Shown here: positions 34,509 through 46,002 of the stretch, piece after piece
How the letters are laid out: every line of letters starts with the position of its first letter
How positions within the stretch are numbered: the stretch's first letter is position 1
Assembly (NCBI RefSeq): GCF_009017415.1
Contig: NC_092403.1
Span: forward strand, 992,001-1,056,000
DNA: 64,000 nucleotides
Direction of reading: 5' to 3'
Origin: Aspergillus flavus
Taxonomy: Eukaryota; Ascomycota; Eurotiomycetes; Eurotiales; Aspergillaceae
The notes under the pieces: generated by a model
Databases searched by the model: none
What the model saw: only the letters and a program-made list of their open reading frames with translations
Told to the model about the DNA's origin: nothing
Program-made: the position numbers and the translations under genes

Positions 34509-35780
34509 ATGCGTCCTCTCCGGCCGTCGTCTTCGACTCGCTTCTCTCTCCGGCGCATACAATTCATACAATTCGCTCAGTGCTACCACCACACCCCGCG
34601 ACACCTATCCGCCATGAGTTCAGAGAATCCAACAGCTGACCATCTCGCCAGCCCGGGAGATGACCATGCGAAACACCCCAGAAAGCTAATCTGTAGGTTT
34701 TACTCATTTAGGTTTGACGTGCATAACCACAACTCTAGAAACATAGCTGCTAACACATCTTCACATTCGCCAGTTGCACCAGGTGACATCCAAGTACCGA
34801 CCCCCAATGATCAAACAACGCCTCCCCACAAACCGGACGCAGCTACACCTGCCAATATTTCTCGACTCGTCGCTGAGGCCCTTCGGTCGGAGACCTCCAC
34901 GCCCAATTCCGTTACCGAAAACCAGATCGTCTCCCACCCCGCTCGCGCGCATCAGTTCGTGACCAACCCACCGCTCACTGTCTCCCAGATGCACCCCACC
35001 AATCCGCTTCATCAGTTCCACACCTGGTTCCGCGACCCACGATTGTCTGCATCGTCGGCCCCGGAGACATGCACGCTGGCCACGGCGTCTTTGCCCTCTG
35101 GCCGGGTGAGCGCGCGCGTTGTATATCTGAAGGAGCTTGACGAGCGGGGCTGGGTAGTCTACAGTAACTGGGGCAGTCGGCAAGGGAAGGGCGCACAGGT
35201 CTTTGGTACTCAAGCAGACGGAGACAGCGTCCTGGGTGCCATGCCCGAGCCCGTTGTAGATGACGACGGAATGCCGCAAGGCAACAAATGGGCAGCCCTC
35301 ACATTCAGCTGGGGAACTACCGAACGGCAGGTGCGTATCGAAGGTCTCATTGAACCCCTTAGCCGCGAAGAGAGCGAACTGTACTGGAGGACCCGCGAAC
35401 GGGGTAGCCAGATTGGCGGCTGGGCCAGCTGGCAGAGCAAGGTGCTCTGGTCCGCAGAGCCGGACAGTTTGATCGAACGGCGGCGGAAGAGCCTCGCGCA
35501 GGATGTCTTCCCCCAGGCTATTCCGGGTGACGTGGATGAAACGGACATCGATGATGGCCGGGCGCTCCTAGAGAAGCGAGTGCGGGAAATGGAGGAGAGA
35601 TTTGCCAACACGGAGCAGATCCCATTGCCTCCATTCTGGGGCGGCGTGCGTCTGGTACCGGAGTCGGTAGAGTTCTGGCAGGGACGGCGCAGTCGACTAC
35701 ATGATCGGTTCCGGTATGTGAGGGTGCATGACCCGCAGAGTGACTCGTATAAATGGCGGATTGAACGGCTTTCGCCTTAG
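34509..35780 (+). CDS. Pyridoxamine/pyridoxine 5'-phosphate oxidase-type protein
   Basis: FMN enzyme that oxidises PNP/PMP to pyridoxal 5'-phosphate (vitamin B6 salvage). Proposed exons are 34509..34692 and 34774..35780; the 81-nt intron has a GTAGGT donor, GCTAAC branch point and GCCAG acceptor, giving 396 residues. The intron is a multiple of three and contains no stop, so retained transcripts would encode 423 residues. Domain blocks: MHPTNPLHQFHTWFRDPRLS, TCTLATASLPSGRVSARVVY, GWVVYSNWGSRQGK, TTERQVRIEGLIEPLSREES, ELYWRTRERGSQIGGWAS (the family 'rp..SqiGaw.S.QS'), and the C-terminal signature PPFWGGVRLVPESVEFWQGR-RSRLHDR. The first 35 residues are Arg/Ser-rich and could target mitochondria, while an internal ATG at 34614 (MSSENP) would give a cytosolic form. 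Confidence 0.88.
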   Translation: MRPLRPSSSTRFSLRRIQFIQFAQCYHHTPRHLSAMSSENPTADHLASPGDDHAKHPRKLICRFYSFRFDVHNHNSRNIAANTSSHSPVAPGDIQVPTPNDQTTPPHKPDAATPANISRLVAEALRSETSTPNSVTENQIVSHPARAHQFVTNPPLTVSQMHPTNPLHQFHTWFRDPRLSASSAPETCTLATASLPSGRVSARVVYLKELDERGWVVYSNWGSRQGKGAQVFGTQADGDSVLGAMPEPVVDDDGMPQGNKWAALTFSWGTTERQVRIEGLIEPLSREESELYWRTRERGSQIGGWASWQSKVLWSAEPDSLIERRRKSLAQDVFPQAIPGDVDETDIDDGRALLEKRVREMEERFANTEQIPLPPFWGGVRLVPESVEFWQGRRSRLHDRFRYVRVHDPQSDSYKWRIERLSP

Positions 35781-36309
35781 ACTAAAGTATAGATTAGATG
35801 GGCTACTATACATAACTAGCAAATAGCTTTATTGGTATTCGATCGATGATGCATACTCTGTTACTATGTACTACTAACAATTGAAGCTCATACTCTATTT
35901 TAAGTCGCCGAAATTACCAGAGACCATGTCTATCGACGGGTTCAACAAAGAGATGCTTTGAAAGTGTCGATGCTGTGATTGTTCTACGTACATTGGGCCT
36001 TTACCCGGAGCTAAAGGAGAGGCTTCACAGCACCTGAAGTCCCTAAAGCCCATATAACTATTGATAAGGAAATCACCACAAACTATATATCCCTAATGCA
36101 TCAATTACAGTCCAACAAATAAGCCTGAACCCTTATACACATACAAAGCAGCCCTATTGTCTCCCAAGTACCCCAAATACTTGGCAAAACCCGCCAAGAA
36201 ACCATCAACATATCAACCATCCGTCTACAAACCATCTCCTTAACCCAACCAACCTCACCAACTAAACCCCCCAGTATATAACAATAACAAAAGACAAAAA
36301 ATAGAAAAA
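35781..36309. other. Intergenic region (same strand)
   Basis: 529 bp of 3' UTR plus promoter. From about 36100 to 36300 the plus strand is unusually rich in A and C (CCAACC and AACAATAAC-like runs). No ORF is supported. Confidence 0.5.
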
Positions 36310-36939
36310 ATGTCCACCCACTCCCGCTGGGTAGTCCTAGCCCTGGCCAGCGGCGCATTCGCCGCCCTAAACGGCCTCTTCGCGAAACTGTACGTTCATT
36401 CCCCTACAATCATTCCCCCATAACCAATAAGCCCAGTAAAGATAAGATAAAATAATCTAACAAAACCCCACAGAACAACCGATACCCAAACAACAACCTT
36501 CTCGAAATCTCTCCTCGCCTTTTTAAGTCTAACAGGCGATCATCCCATCCTGGAGATGTTGATTAGGGGTGTATGATTTCTCCCGTTCCCCTTCCGTCCT
36601 TATCTAAGAACTGGCCCTACCTTGGCGTCCCTTGGGGAGTTCATTGTTCATTGTTTGGCTGCGTGTTATGTAGGTTATGTGTATATGCTAAGAGTGAGAA
36701 AATAGGCTTGTCTGGGTCTTAATGTCCTCTGTAATGTGATTATGTGGGCTCTTTTTACGAGGGCTTTGACGGCTGCGCCGTCGACGGTGAAGGTGTCGAT
36801 TACGAATACGGCAGCGAACTTTCTTGTTACGGCTATGTTGGGGATGTTGGTTTTTAGGGAGGAGGTAGGAGGGCTTTGGTGGGTTGGGGCTGGGATGATG
36901 GGGGGTGGGTGTGTTTTGGTTGGGATGAGGGATAATTAG
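36310..36939 (+). CDS. Small DMT/EamA-type membrane protein (TMEM42-like)
   Basis: Exons 36310..36389, 36474..36570 and 36706..36939 (introns 84 and 135 nt) give 136 residues. The N-terminus MSTHSRWVVLALASGAFAAL-NGLFAKL is a first transmembrane helix with the half-EamA 'G.faAlngvfaKl' feature. The last exon contains LGLNVLCNVIMWALFTRALT, TVKVSITNTAANFLVTAMLG and GLWWVGAGMMGGGCVLVGM, i.e. three further helices as in the C-terminal end of a drug/metabolite-transporter repeat. This four-helix, single-repeat architecture corresponds to TMEM42-type proteins, whose substrate is unknown. Exon 2 is helped only by frame continuity; its donor (GTATGA) is weaker than most in this window. Confidence 0.72.
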
Positions 36940-37195
36940 ATTTCTTTTCTTTCCAGAGCTTTCTTTTGTTTGTTTATTGTGGCAATTGGGTTGAGGATGG
37001 GGGAGGTATTTTAGACTACCTATGTGTGTTTATATCAATGTTAGTATAGATTGGTTAGATGGGTTTTCGGGATTGTTTGGCTGTATGATGGAGGTTTGGG
37101 TATGTTAAGAATATATGATATGTGTATAAAAATTCGAATCATACAGGTTCTATATCTCTATATATATATACATGTGAACATAGAATGGGATATCA

Positions 37196-40047
37196 CTATT
37201 GCCGTTCTTCTAATTCCATCAGTCTGTCGTTTTCATCATCAGTACCGGTGGAAATGCCCCTTCCTTCGTGGCGATCGGACAAGGCGACGCGACCCGCTGG
37301 CCGCCAACGGGGCAATTTAGAGCCCACACGTTGTATGAAGTTCCATACGCGCTCCTCCAGCGTGTCGCTGGATCGAGCACTCGTCTGGTCTCCCAATGGG
37401 CCTTCCGAAGCCTGGGTCGCGGCAAGTGCGTGTTCCTGGGCTTCGACCTTGAACTGGTACTTCAGACAGTCTTTGACAGTGACAAGGCCGGTTAAGCGGC
37501 CGCGGTGCTCCACGAGGATGACGCGTGGTCCAATCTTCTTGAATATTTCTATTACGGTCTCCAAGGGCAGACGCGGATGCACGGTCAGCGGCGTGTGGTC
37601 CGCGTATCTGCTGAAGTCCACGAAGCTGGAACCGACAGTCTGTTGGATGGCATCAAAGGTATCAGGAGCTAGGTGATGTGGCGAGGAAGAAGACGCTCTG
37701 CGTGCTACTGAAGCCTCGGCAGCTTCTTTGGTGAACACACATCGGGCATTAGGGGAGAGAATGCCTTCTGCTCTAGCACGGTCAATGGCGTACCGTAGTT
37801 CCGTGCGGCCAATGTATCCGACGAGGGTCTTTTTCGTTCGGTTATCGACAATGGGAAAGCCCTGGAATTTATTGTCGTTCAGAAGATGCTCGGCTTCGCG
37901 CACTGGAAAATCGGATGCAGGAAGCGTGACGGGGTCAGCCGTCATCGCGTGCGACACGGGAGCGTTGAAAACATGGTCTTCCTTATTGTCGAGGAAAGGA
38001 AAACCATTGGACCAGATCATTCGATCCGCGATGCCACCATTGCCGAAGCGCCCACTAACGGCTTTCGTGACTCCTACCACGATCTACAAGCAAGGCATGT
38101 TAGTTGCGTATAACGAGATATTCTACAGGGATGAGCGTACCATAGTGGGGAGGATATAAGTCAATGCTCCAGTCAATTCAAACATAATGACCGTGACTGA
38201 GATTGTCAAATGCATGATACCACTCAAAGCTGCTCCCGCGCCTAAGAACGCATAGGTTCCTGGAGTAATACATGGGACATCCGGTTCACAGGCCGCGAAA
38301 AACGCCGAATCAGGGAAACGTTCGTGCAACGCCTGGACAAGGACCCCAACCAAACGGCCGAAGGATGCTCCGATCGCCATCGACGGTACGAAAATTCCTG
38401 CAGGTACTTTGCAACCGTAGGATATGATGACCAGGAATATGCGAAGAATTGTCGCGATGGCGAGCGACCCAACCAAAGGCCACCGGTTTTTGGACCTAGC
38501 ATGGTAAGCAATGCTTGTGAGCCTCCTTGGATTTACTTACTCGCAAAGGCCATGGTAGTCATGCCCGCCTTCACACTCCCGGAACAAGATCTCCATCATC
38601 TCTGTCATGTTAATCTTTAAGAACATGTTGGGATAGCATAGCACAGCCGTTATTGCGGCTAGGACCACCGATTCCATAACAGCATGTTGCGAGAGATATT
38701 TCTTCCGGAATGCCTGGACCCGAAGGTTCCACTTGATCACAAAAGCCCCGTACAATCCACCAAAAACACCAAGAAAAATAAAGAATATTAACTCGAAGAA
38801 ATGCCAGGTACGGTCGTATTGGACCTGGAACATAACCAGCTGTCCAGTTCTGAATGGGTTCATCGCCTGGGACATGTTAGCACTCGCCAGTCGATTACAT
38901 GGGGGTACTAACCGCCAACACGCCGGTCGCTACCAAGGCACAAAAATAGCTGCGCCATAAGGTTTTGAGTGGAAAATATGACGCCATTTCCTACACGGAA
39001 TCAGTATCCAGCCTGAGCGATAGATCTGCACGTCCGTACCTCGAGAGAAAAGAGCACTCCTCCAATGGGACTACCAAACGCGACAGCCACGCCAGCCGCG
39101 GCTGTGGCAGTCAAGACTTCCCTAGTCTTCGAAGCACTTTGTTTATATTTGCTAAAGAGCCGCGAGATGACATTTCCCGCGCACACGGCAAAGTGAACAC
39201 TAGGCCCCTCTTTACCCACAGAGAGGCCAGAAGCGATGGCCAACGGCAACGCAATGGACTTGATCAAGAGCGTCCACGCACCCAAGAAGCCCTTCATAAC
39301 AAAACCAGCTATAATGCATTTTATTTCGGAAATACCGGAACCAGCGGCGTAGGGGGCGAACGATTTGACCAGACTCGCAGCAATCAAGGCAAATAGCATC
39401 TGTCTGGGACTTAGCAACAACCTCTGCAGATCACGGAGCATGGATAACGTACCGCATAGCAGATATAGATGACATAATTCAAGAGCCACCAAGAAGTCCA
39501 AGTTTTCCATTCTGGGCAGCCTAAGAATTTGTGAGCCCCAACACATTAGCTAGTAAGGCGGCAGTCGCAACATACCTCCCTCCGCGCCCCAGCAACAGAA
39601 TGATTCATTGAGGTAAAATGCTGTTGTACAATGGCCCAGCTTAATATCCGACAACCACTCGGTGATAATGTTTAAAAAGGCGGAGATAAACCCAATCACG
39701 GCGCCAACGATCGTGATAACTAGCCAAGCTTGTCCAGCATCGTAGGACTCGCGCACTTTGCGTCTCCACCCAAAAGCACCTTCTTGATCCCAGAAACCAA
39801 ACCCATCTCGCCGCTTCGCTCTCCGTCGCGCTTGCTCGTGCACCGCATCCTGAACCCAGTCGATAGTTGTGAAATCCTCGTATCGTTTGATCTCGCTGAT
39901 CTCTTCTGTGATTGCGGTGGAGTGACCGTTGGCTGGTTGCTGGGCGGTCGAGGACGTGGATAAGCCTGATAGCCTTCTCCAATTCCGACGCTCAGATAGT
40001 ACTGAGGGTGAACGCGGGGAGGTTGATGAGTCAGGCATTGAGCTCAT
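37196..40047 (-). CDS. CLC-type chloride channel/antiporter with C-terminal CBS pair (Gef1-like)
   Basis: Seven exons: 40047..39576, 39520..39453, 39399..39040, 38990..38913, 38866..38541, 38495..38141 and 38083..37196, with introns of only 45-57 nt, give 848 residues. CLC signatures: [16 protein letters not shown] (fungal form of GSGIPE), [19 protein letters not shown] with the gating Glu, [18 protein letters not shown] (adjacent Glu pair as in Cl-/H+ exchangers), and [20 protein letters not shown]. Two CBS domains follow ([20 protein letters not shown] with [13 protein letters not shown], and [19 protein letters not shown] with [13 protein letters not shown]). It resembles yeast Gef1, an endosomal/Golgi exchanger needed for iron and copper loading and pH control. 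The numerous very short introns explain why each exon appears as a separate small ORF. Confidence 0.92.
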
Positions 40048-40632
40048 ACCATGGATTGGATATGCGATGGGAGCATAGTCGAAGGCAACCGAGAAGAGTA
40101 GGTAGTAAAGCTATTCCTCTCGTAGTATGACGACCGATTGATTGATAGTAGCATCATTATCGAGGGAGAGCCGCGCGGCCACGTGAGGGAGCAAGCTAAA
40201 TGATTTCCCGCCTTTCGGCAATTGAGAACAAAAGGAACAATATCTCAATAATTCATATAGGGTCATTCCAATTGAAACTATGAAAGTGTTGTAAGCTACC
40301 TATAAAGGGGATTGATCAGGAGAACTCAGGGAAAGCAGGTACATAATAATAGTTCGCCAGTTGTAGTCGATCTGCGGTGTGGGATCCAACTAGATAACTA
40401 AATGCGTATTTTATCGGCACTGACGCCACGCGCTATATGGATTTCCACGCCGCACGCGCCAGGCTCAATTGCCTAACACTTCCTGCACACTTCAAATAAT
40501 TATCAAGTTTCTAGATCAACACGAGAACAGCCCAAGACTAACACCTCACAACACCCACTTCGTTTCTTCTCGCAATATCCACGAGGATCTCCCTTTCTCT
40601 GCCCTAACTTTTACGTTCAACGCGACCCCACG
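40048..40632. promoter_or_regulatory. Divergent promoter region (CLC / Dpb3-like)
   Basis: 585 bp between divergent starts. AT-rich in the middle, with a GCCGCGC-rich patch near 40170. No assigned element or gene. Confidence 0.45.
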
Positions 40633-41391
40633 ATGCCTCCCAAGGAGAAGTCCACTCCGGACTCTGCGCCATCCCACGAGATCACCGGCCAGAGCGCTCT
40701 TCCTAGTACGCAGAATACACCCATCGTAATGGATATCGCCGGTTGACTGGTTCTGCAGTTTCGCGGATAAAGAAAATCATCCAACTAGACGAAGACATAG
40801 TACAATGTTCAAGCAACGCTACGTTTGTAATCGCGATGGCTACAGTGCGTGATTCTCTGGCCGTAGCCTGATACTCTTCCCTTCCCATCACTGACTGGCC
40901 TAGGAAATGTTCATCCAATATCTCACAGAACAAGGGCATAACGTCGTCAAATCCGAACGAAAACCACGAAAGCTCATCCAATACAAAGATCTAGGTCAGT
41001 CACGAACAACAATTTCCAGCATCATACGGTGTACTGATGGATGAACCTCATAGCTACGGCGGTTTCGCGAATCGATAATCTAGAATTCCTCTCCGACGTT
41101 ATCCCCAAGACCACCACCTATAAACAATTCAAGGAAAAAAAGGCCAAGGAAGCCATCCGAGAAGCCGAGATCGAGAAAGGACAGCGCACATTGAATGGAA
41201 CGGTACCGCATGCCAATGGAGAGTCAGAGCACCAGGAGGAACTACAAGCTATAGAAGAAAAACCATCGAAGAGCCCTCGGACGCCAGTGGTCATGCATGC
41301 GACTGGCGCAGTGAGCACGTTGGTGGTCGATCGAACTGTTGACAATCAGAGCAGGGGAGACGACGGGGATGTGGAAATGGTCGACCAGTGA
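40633..41391 (+). CDS. Histone-fold protein of the CBF/NF-Y type, Dpb3/POLE4-like
   Basis: Exons 40633..40705, 40759..40844, 40904..40994 and 41054..41391 (introns 53, 59 and 59 nt) give 195 residues. The spliced core begins LPISRIKKIIQLDEDIVQCS and continues NATFVIAMATEMFIQYLTEQ, then RKLIQYKDLATAVSRIDNLE and FLSDVIP. This is the NF-YC/H2A-like histone fold; the 'F..DviP' ending is typical of Dpb3/CHRAC-15-type subunits of DNA polymerase epsilon and chromatin complexes rather than of HapE. The remaining ~100 residues are charged and low complexity (coiled-coil-like KEKKAKEAIREAEIEKGQ). All three introns interrupt the histone fold, so unspliced reading destroys it. The exact complex is inferred. 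Confidence 0.85.
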
Positions 41392-41954
41392 ATTAGCCCT
41401 CTATATATTCCAGTATCAACCGAAGGAGTTGCATGTATGGGGAGTTCTGGGTTTTGGTGCTTCTTTTGTTGGCAAAAAGATCGTGTTATGGTCACTTTTG
41501 CATTTGGTTTAATTGGGAATGGACGGAACGGGAAATCACGGGCAAAATGGTCTCCGTCATCTTGGGAACAAGTCGCTGTTTGTGTTGCCTTTAAATATAA
41601 AAAAATAGAGTAATGAAAAAATATTAAAAAATAAAGTAAGTTTGTAAATAAAGCAATCCAATTGTCCAGGGTATGATATCAATTTCGAGTTGAGTTCACG
41701 ATTACCGAGTACCAATTGTAATTGTATTGATAAATAGTGTAGAAAATAAGGTGAGTGTCGGAGTGTGACCCAATCAGCCAATGAGGCGCCCCGTGATTCC
41801 GAAGCGAAAGCTCTGGTTCGACTTTCCGTATGCCGCGCCTCCGACTTCAACCTCCAACATCTGGAAAATCCTCCCTCGTCCACCTTGACTCCCCCCTCCA
41901 CCCCCCTCAAACGGTCGTCCGTCTTTGCAATTGACTGCAATTGCTTTGCCCGCC
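41392..41954. promoter_or_regulatory. Upstream region of the Rieske gene
   Basis: 563 bp containing the 3' UTR of the histone-fold gene, an A/T-rich run (41595-41650) and, nearer the Rieske ATG, two CCAAT boxes followed by a C-rich pyrimidine leader (41866-41920). Confidence 0.6.
41770..41782 (+). promoter_or_regulatory. Tandem CCAAT boxes upstream of the Rieske gene
   Basis: CCAAT at 41770..41774 and again at 41778..41782, the second in the context CAGCCAATGAGG, about 175-185 bp before the ATG. CCAAT boxes bind the HapB/C/E complex, a known regulator of respiratory genes in aspergilli. Confidence 0.6.
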
Positions 41955-42949
41955 ATGTCTCTCTCCTCCGCTTCCAGCACTCTGTTGCGCGCTTGCGCCC
42001 GCCAACAGCTGCCCACTTCTCGCGCTGCCATCGCCTCCTGCCAGCAGCGGAGGGGAGTCGCTGATGCGTCCAAGTCATCCTTCGAGAGCCCTTTCACCAG
42101 CGCCAAGGAATCCTCGACCTACAAGATCCCTGACTTCAGCAAATATGCCTCCAAGAAGCCCCCACGCTCCAACCAGGTCTTCTCTTACTTCATGGCCGGT
42201 TCCCTCGGTCTTGCCTCTGCTGTTGGTGCCAAGGCTACTGTTCAGGGTAGGTCTTCCCTGGAGGTTATCGATTGAAATGGAGGAGTGCAAGATATCAGGA
42301 TAGCGAATTGAGATAGCCGGGTTATGGGGATAATTGGCGGGTTGGGTCGGGTTATCAATTGGAGCATATGGCTGATGACAACTTCACCAACAGACTTCCT
42401 GGTCAACATGTCCGCCTCTGCCGATGTCCTCGCTCAGGCTAAGGTCGAAATCGGCCTTGCTTCCATCCCTGAGGGCAAGAACGTATGTCTCGATTATCCC
42501 TACGAAGCCGTTTGTTGTGATGCATGATTGGCTGACCTGATGTCAAACAGGTCATCATCAAGTGGCGTGGAAAGCCCGTCTTCATCCGTCACCGTACCCA
42601 GGATGAAATCAACGAGGCCAACTCCATTGAGTGGCAAACTCTCCGTGATCCTCAGGCCGATGAGGACCGTGTTCAGAAGCCCGAGTGGCTTGTCATGCTT
42701 GGTATGTGCTACGGTCCGGAACGATTTCATATGTCTTGGCGATATCTAATACTTTCCTCCACTTCAGGTGTTTGCACCCACCTTGGTTGTGTCCCTATCG
42801 GTGAATCCGGTGACTTTGGCGGCTGGTTCTGCCCCTGCCACGGTTCTCACTACGACATCTCCGGCCGTATCAGGAAGGGTCCTGCCCCTCTGAACCTTGA
42901 GGTTCCTCAGTACAGCTTCCCCGATGAGAGCACTCTCGTCATCGGTTAA
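41955..42949 (+). CDS. Rieske iron-sulfur subunit of the cytochrome bc1 complex
   Basis: Complex III subunit carrying electrons from ubiquinol to cytochrome c1. Exons 41955..42246, 42394..42482, 42551..42701 and 42768..42949 (introns 147, 68, 66 nt) give 237 residues. The N-terminus is a mitochondrial presequence ([20 protein letters not shown]). It is followed by [16 protein letters not shown] and a transmembrane helix at about residues 75-95 ([20 protein letters not shown]) plus hinge. The 2Fe-2S site is complete: CTHLGC and CPCHGS give Cys180, His182, Cys199 and His202 as ligands, and Cys185/Cys201 for the disulfide. The C-terminus SRGRIRKGP-like block reads [20 protein letters not shown]. 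The ATG at 41955 is the first in frame; in-frame TTG codons upstream are not plausible starts. Confidence 0.96.
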
Positions 42950-43884
42950 ACGAATCAAACGATGCCAATTCGAGCGAACGGTTTATCCGACGGACGGGAA
43001 ACGACGTTGAAGGGGATGAGAGAGTGAAGGTTTGTAACTGCGCTTTAGATGAAATCTCTCTGTGTCTTGTCAAGATTAAGGAGACCTTGTTTTAATATGG
43101 ATCGATTAGAAAAACTGAGCCTCGTGTTTCTATTACTTTCAACAACTACCCTGTCCGCTTTTCGCTCCTAGAGCCTGTACCACTCCTTATCTACGGGGTT
43201 TTTCCCTCCATTGGTCCTGGGTATAGAACCTTCTGTCATTGGTCGCCTGTCCGTCTCTCTGCTCTTTTTGTTCTTTCGATATCTTAGAGGGATTCAGGGG
43301 AGTAATGATGAAGACAGGAGACGGTCGACATATAGATGTATACCTTTTGTATGTCCGTTACTTGTATCTACATAGTCTTTTTCTGGGTATATTCACATGC
43401 GATTCCTTTTGTCCGTTCATACCATCGTGCATGATCTCAAACATACGATTTTATTAGTAACGTATATCTAAGGAAGCAGCACATATATTGGAGAAGGAGA
43501 AACAGTATCTGACGGCAAAATGCAAGCCCAGAAGTGACGAAATCCAGACCTAGACCGAAACCATTATGGTACAACAGCCGTACGGCAAAACAGCATAATA
43601 TTACTGCTAGGTCAAGGCCGAGTCGAAAACTAGCGGTGAACAGCTGCCAGCCCATCGATGTCCTATGCGACATAGTCATATGAACTCTTGAAAAAGCCGA
43701 CTAATGCTCAGATTGTGTATTCCAAAATGGGGTAATGGCAACAGGTAATCATTCATTCAAGACTATGTTACACAAATGCTCTATGCGAATATCTATACCA
43801 CATGTATACACAGCATTTTAAACAAATTAATGACACGCTAATTACAATGGCTCATCTAGCCTGGCATGCTTACACGCGGTCATT
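42950..43884. other. Convergent 3' intergenic region
   Basis: 935 bp between the Rieske stop and the She9 stop. Two 3' UTRs, AT-rich at the right. No gene-like ORF. Confidence 0.5.
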
Positions 43885-45417
43885 TCACCGCGGCCGGATA
43901 AGAGCAATCACTAGACCCATGATAGCTGCACCAGCAGCCGCGCTCTGGAGAGCGAGGGACGACAGGTCCCGTTGGGTGATGACTAGGTTGCGATCGCTGA
44001 AAAGATCGCTGATATACTGACGCCAGGATTCAACGGAGGTAGGAGGGGGGAAGCGCGAGAGTTGTAATTTGGCGGATTCGAGGAGGTCGTTCAGAGAGTT
44101 CTGGCTGTTGGGTGTTGTTGTTGTGTCGGGTGCGGGAGTCGCTGAGTCTGGGACATCTAGTACTTCGGTTGAAATTGCGTTGGATGCTGTTTCTTCAGCG
44201 GCTGGGGATGGTGCAGCTGCGACGACAGGGGCGGATGAGTCTGCGGAGGGTGCGGCGGGAATCTCTTGAGCGGCATTGACAGGAGCCAGGATCTCAACGT
44301 GGTGCATGGCCTTCTCCTTCTCAATGGCTTCGATGACCTTCTCTTCGAAACCCTTGACTAGCCTCTTCCGGCGCCACGGTTCCACGGCGATCTGGAAGAT
44401 CAGGAAGAGAAGAACGTTCACGCCCATCAGACCCCACGTACCCCAGGTACTCATGCGGCGGATCTTGTCCGACCAGACTTGCTCCTCGTGGTACCGGGAC
44501 AGAATACTTTTGTTCAATTGCGCGGCAGCTTCCTCGGACTCGCGTTCTGCTGCTGATAGAGCTTCCTGGGCCTCATTTTCGGCTACTTCGTTGGTGTGGT
44601 CGTTACGATAGAGGTGGGTGAATCGTTCCAGGTCTGATGCCGACCAGGCATGTTTCCGCTGGAGAAGTTCGTTTACTTCACGCTGTGAAGTTGATCGATT
44701 GTTGATGGCAGCTGCATATGCGTCTTTGGCTTCACGGACTCGAAGGCGGGCAGCTCGAAGTCGCTCCTCTGTTGGAGAGATTGGCGGTCAGTAAAGACGA
44801 TCAACTTCTCTCCAGCTGGAAGAGCATGGGTAGATCCGTCTCATACCTTGAGTGTGTATATCTTTCTTAAGTGCTTCAATGGATGAATAACCGGTCAAGT
44901 CGTTCAATCGCTGGCCTGCCACGAAAATGTTGGATTGAAGGTTATCCATCATGGTAGTAAACTGTTTGGAAACCTGGGACCTGCGGTTCTCAAGATACGA
45001 CGGCAGGCCCTTACTCTCGGTTTCCTGTGTTTTCACATCATCCTTAGCCTCCTGCTGCTGGACTTGTTCAGCCACATTGCCCTCCTTAGCAGAAGGGGGA
45101 GGCTCCAAGCTCCCCGCTCCAAGATAAATCGTTGAGCTCCCCTCGGACGAACCCGTAGCAGGTTGGTCCTTGTCCGCCGGCTTCTCGGCAGTCTTTCCAT
45201 CTTTCAATTTCTCTGTCTCATTGGACGAGTACAGCGCAAACTGCGACCGGAATTGGCATTGTACACAAACTGAAAACTGTCGCCGTGGATCTGAACCAGC
45301 AGGAAGAGGCTTCGGGCCAACGGCGGAAAGAAGAGGTGATCGGAGCGGACGAGAGGTTCTTGTAAAGGTGGCGGTTGATCGGAGGGACTGCCTGAGCAGC
45401 AATGGCATGGACTGCAT
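43885..45417 (-). CDS. she9: She9/Mdm33 mitochondrial inner-membrane protein
   Basis: She9/Mdm33 shapes inner-membrane morphology and fission in fungi. Exons 45417..44847 and 44768..43885 (78-nt intron) give 484 residues. The N-terminus is a strong mitochondrial presequence ([20 protein letters not shown]). A Glu/Gln-rich linker leads into [20 protein letters not shown] and [20 protein letters not shown], the conserved entry to a long coiled coil. After the intron comes [20 protein letters not shown], with [20 protein letters not shown] and [13 protein letters not shown], the She9 core. Two membrane segments follow: [20 protein letters not shown] near residue 310, and one at the very C-terminus ([16 protein letters not shown]). 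The family assignment rests on the core block and topology. Confidence 0.92.
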
Positions 45418-46002
45418 GGCCGGTTTGAAGGGCCACGAGAACCTGACCAGACACCGGTTCTTTTGTTGAATTGCAGTCGAGTGGGTTGTAAGGCTGGTTG
45501 GGGAGTGGATGCCGAAGGAAAGGCGGGAAAGTCGGCGGAATCGAATCGCCCGCGGTTTTCTTCGGGTTTCTGATAAGAGTCACGATAAGTGATTTTTGTA
45601 CCACCATCTGGGTAGATAGAAACGACTTCAAGAATATATACAGTTTCCTATATGTAGAGGCTCATAAAGCTTTTTTGGTAGGATTTGCTTCAGGTCGTCT
45701 ATATATAGTATAGTGATTTATTATTCGACCCATGAAATAGAGTACAGACATTTAAAGCTGGAATGATACTAAGAATACATGTATGATATCTGTCGAAATT
45801 CTGATGGTATTCTTTCCTCGTGCCGCTAGCATTAATGACGTACATAATTCCATACAGATGATAGTCTCGTGACCCATAACATTAGAGGAGTACAAACAAT
45901 TACAAAAGCTCAAATAGCAACTGAGGCAGCCCTTACGCATAGCAGCGTTTCAGATAAGCGATGGCTAGATAGTGGTAGGAAGGACTTCCACGCATGCCTG
46001 AA
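45418..46002. other. Intergenic region (same strand)
   Basis: 585 bp between the Sna3-like stop and the She9 start on the minus strand. AT-rich; no further feature supported. Confidence 0.5.
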
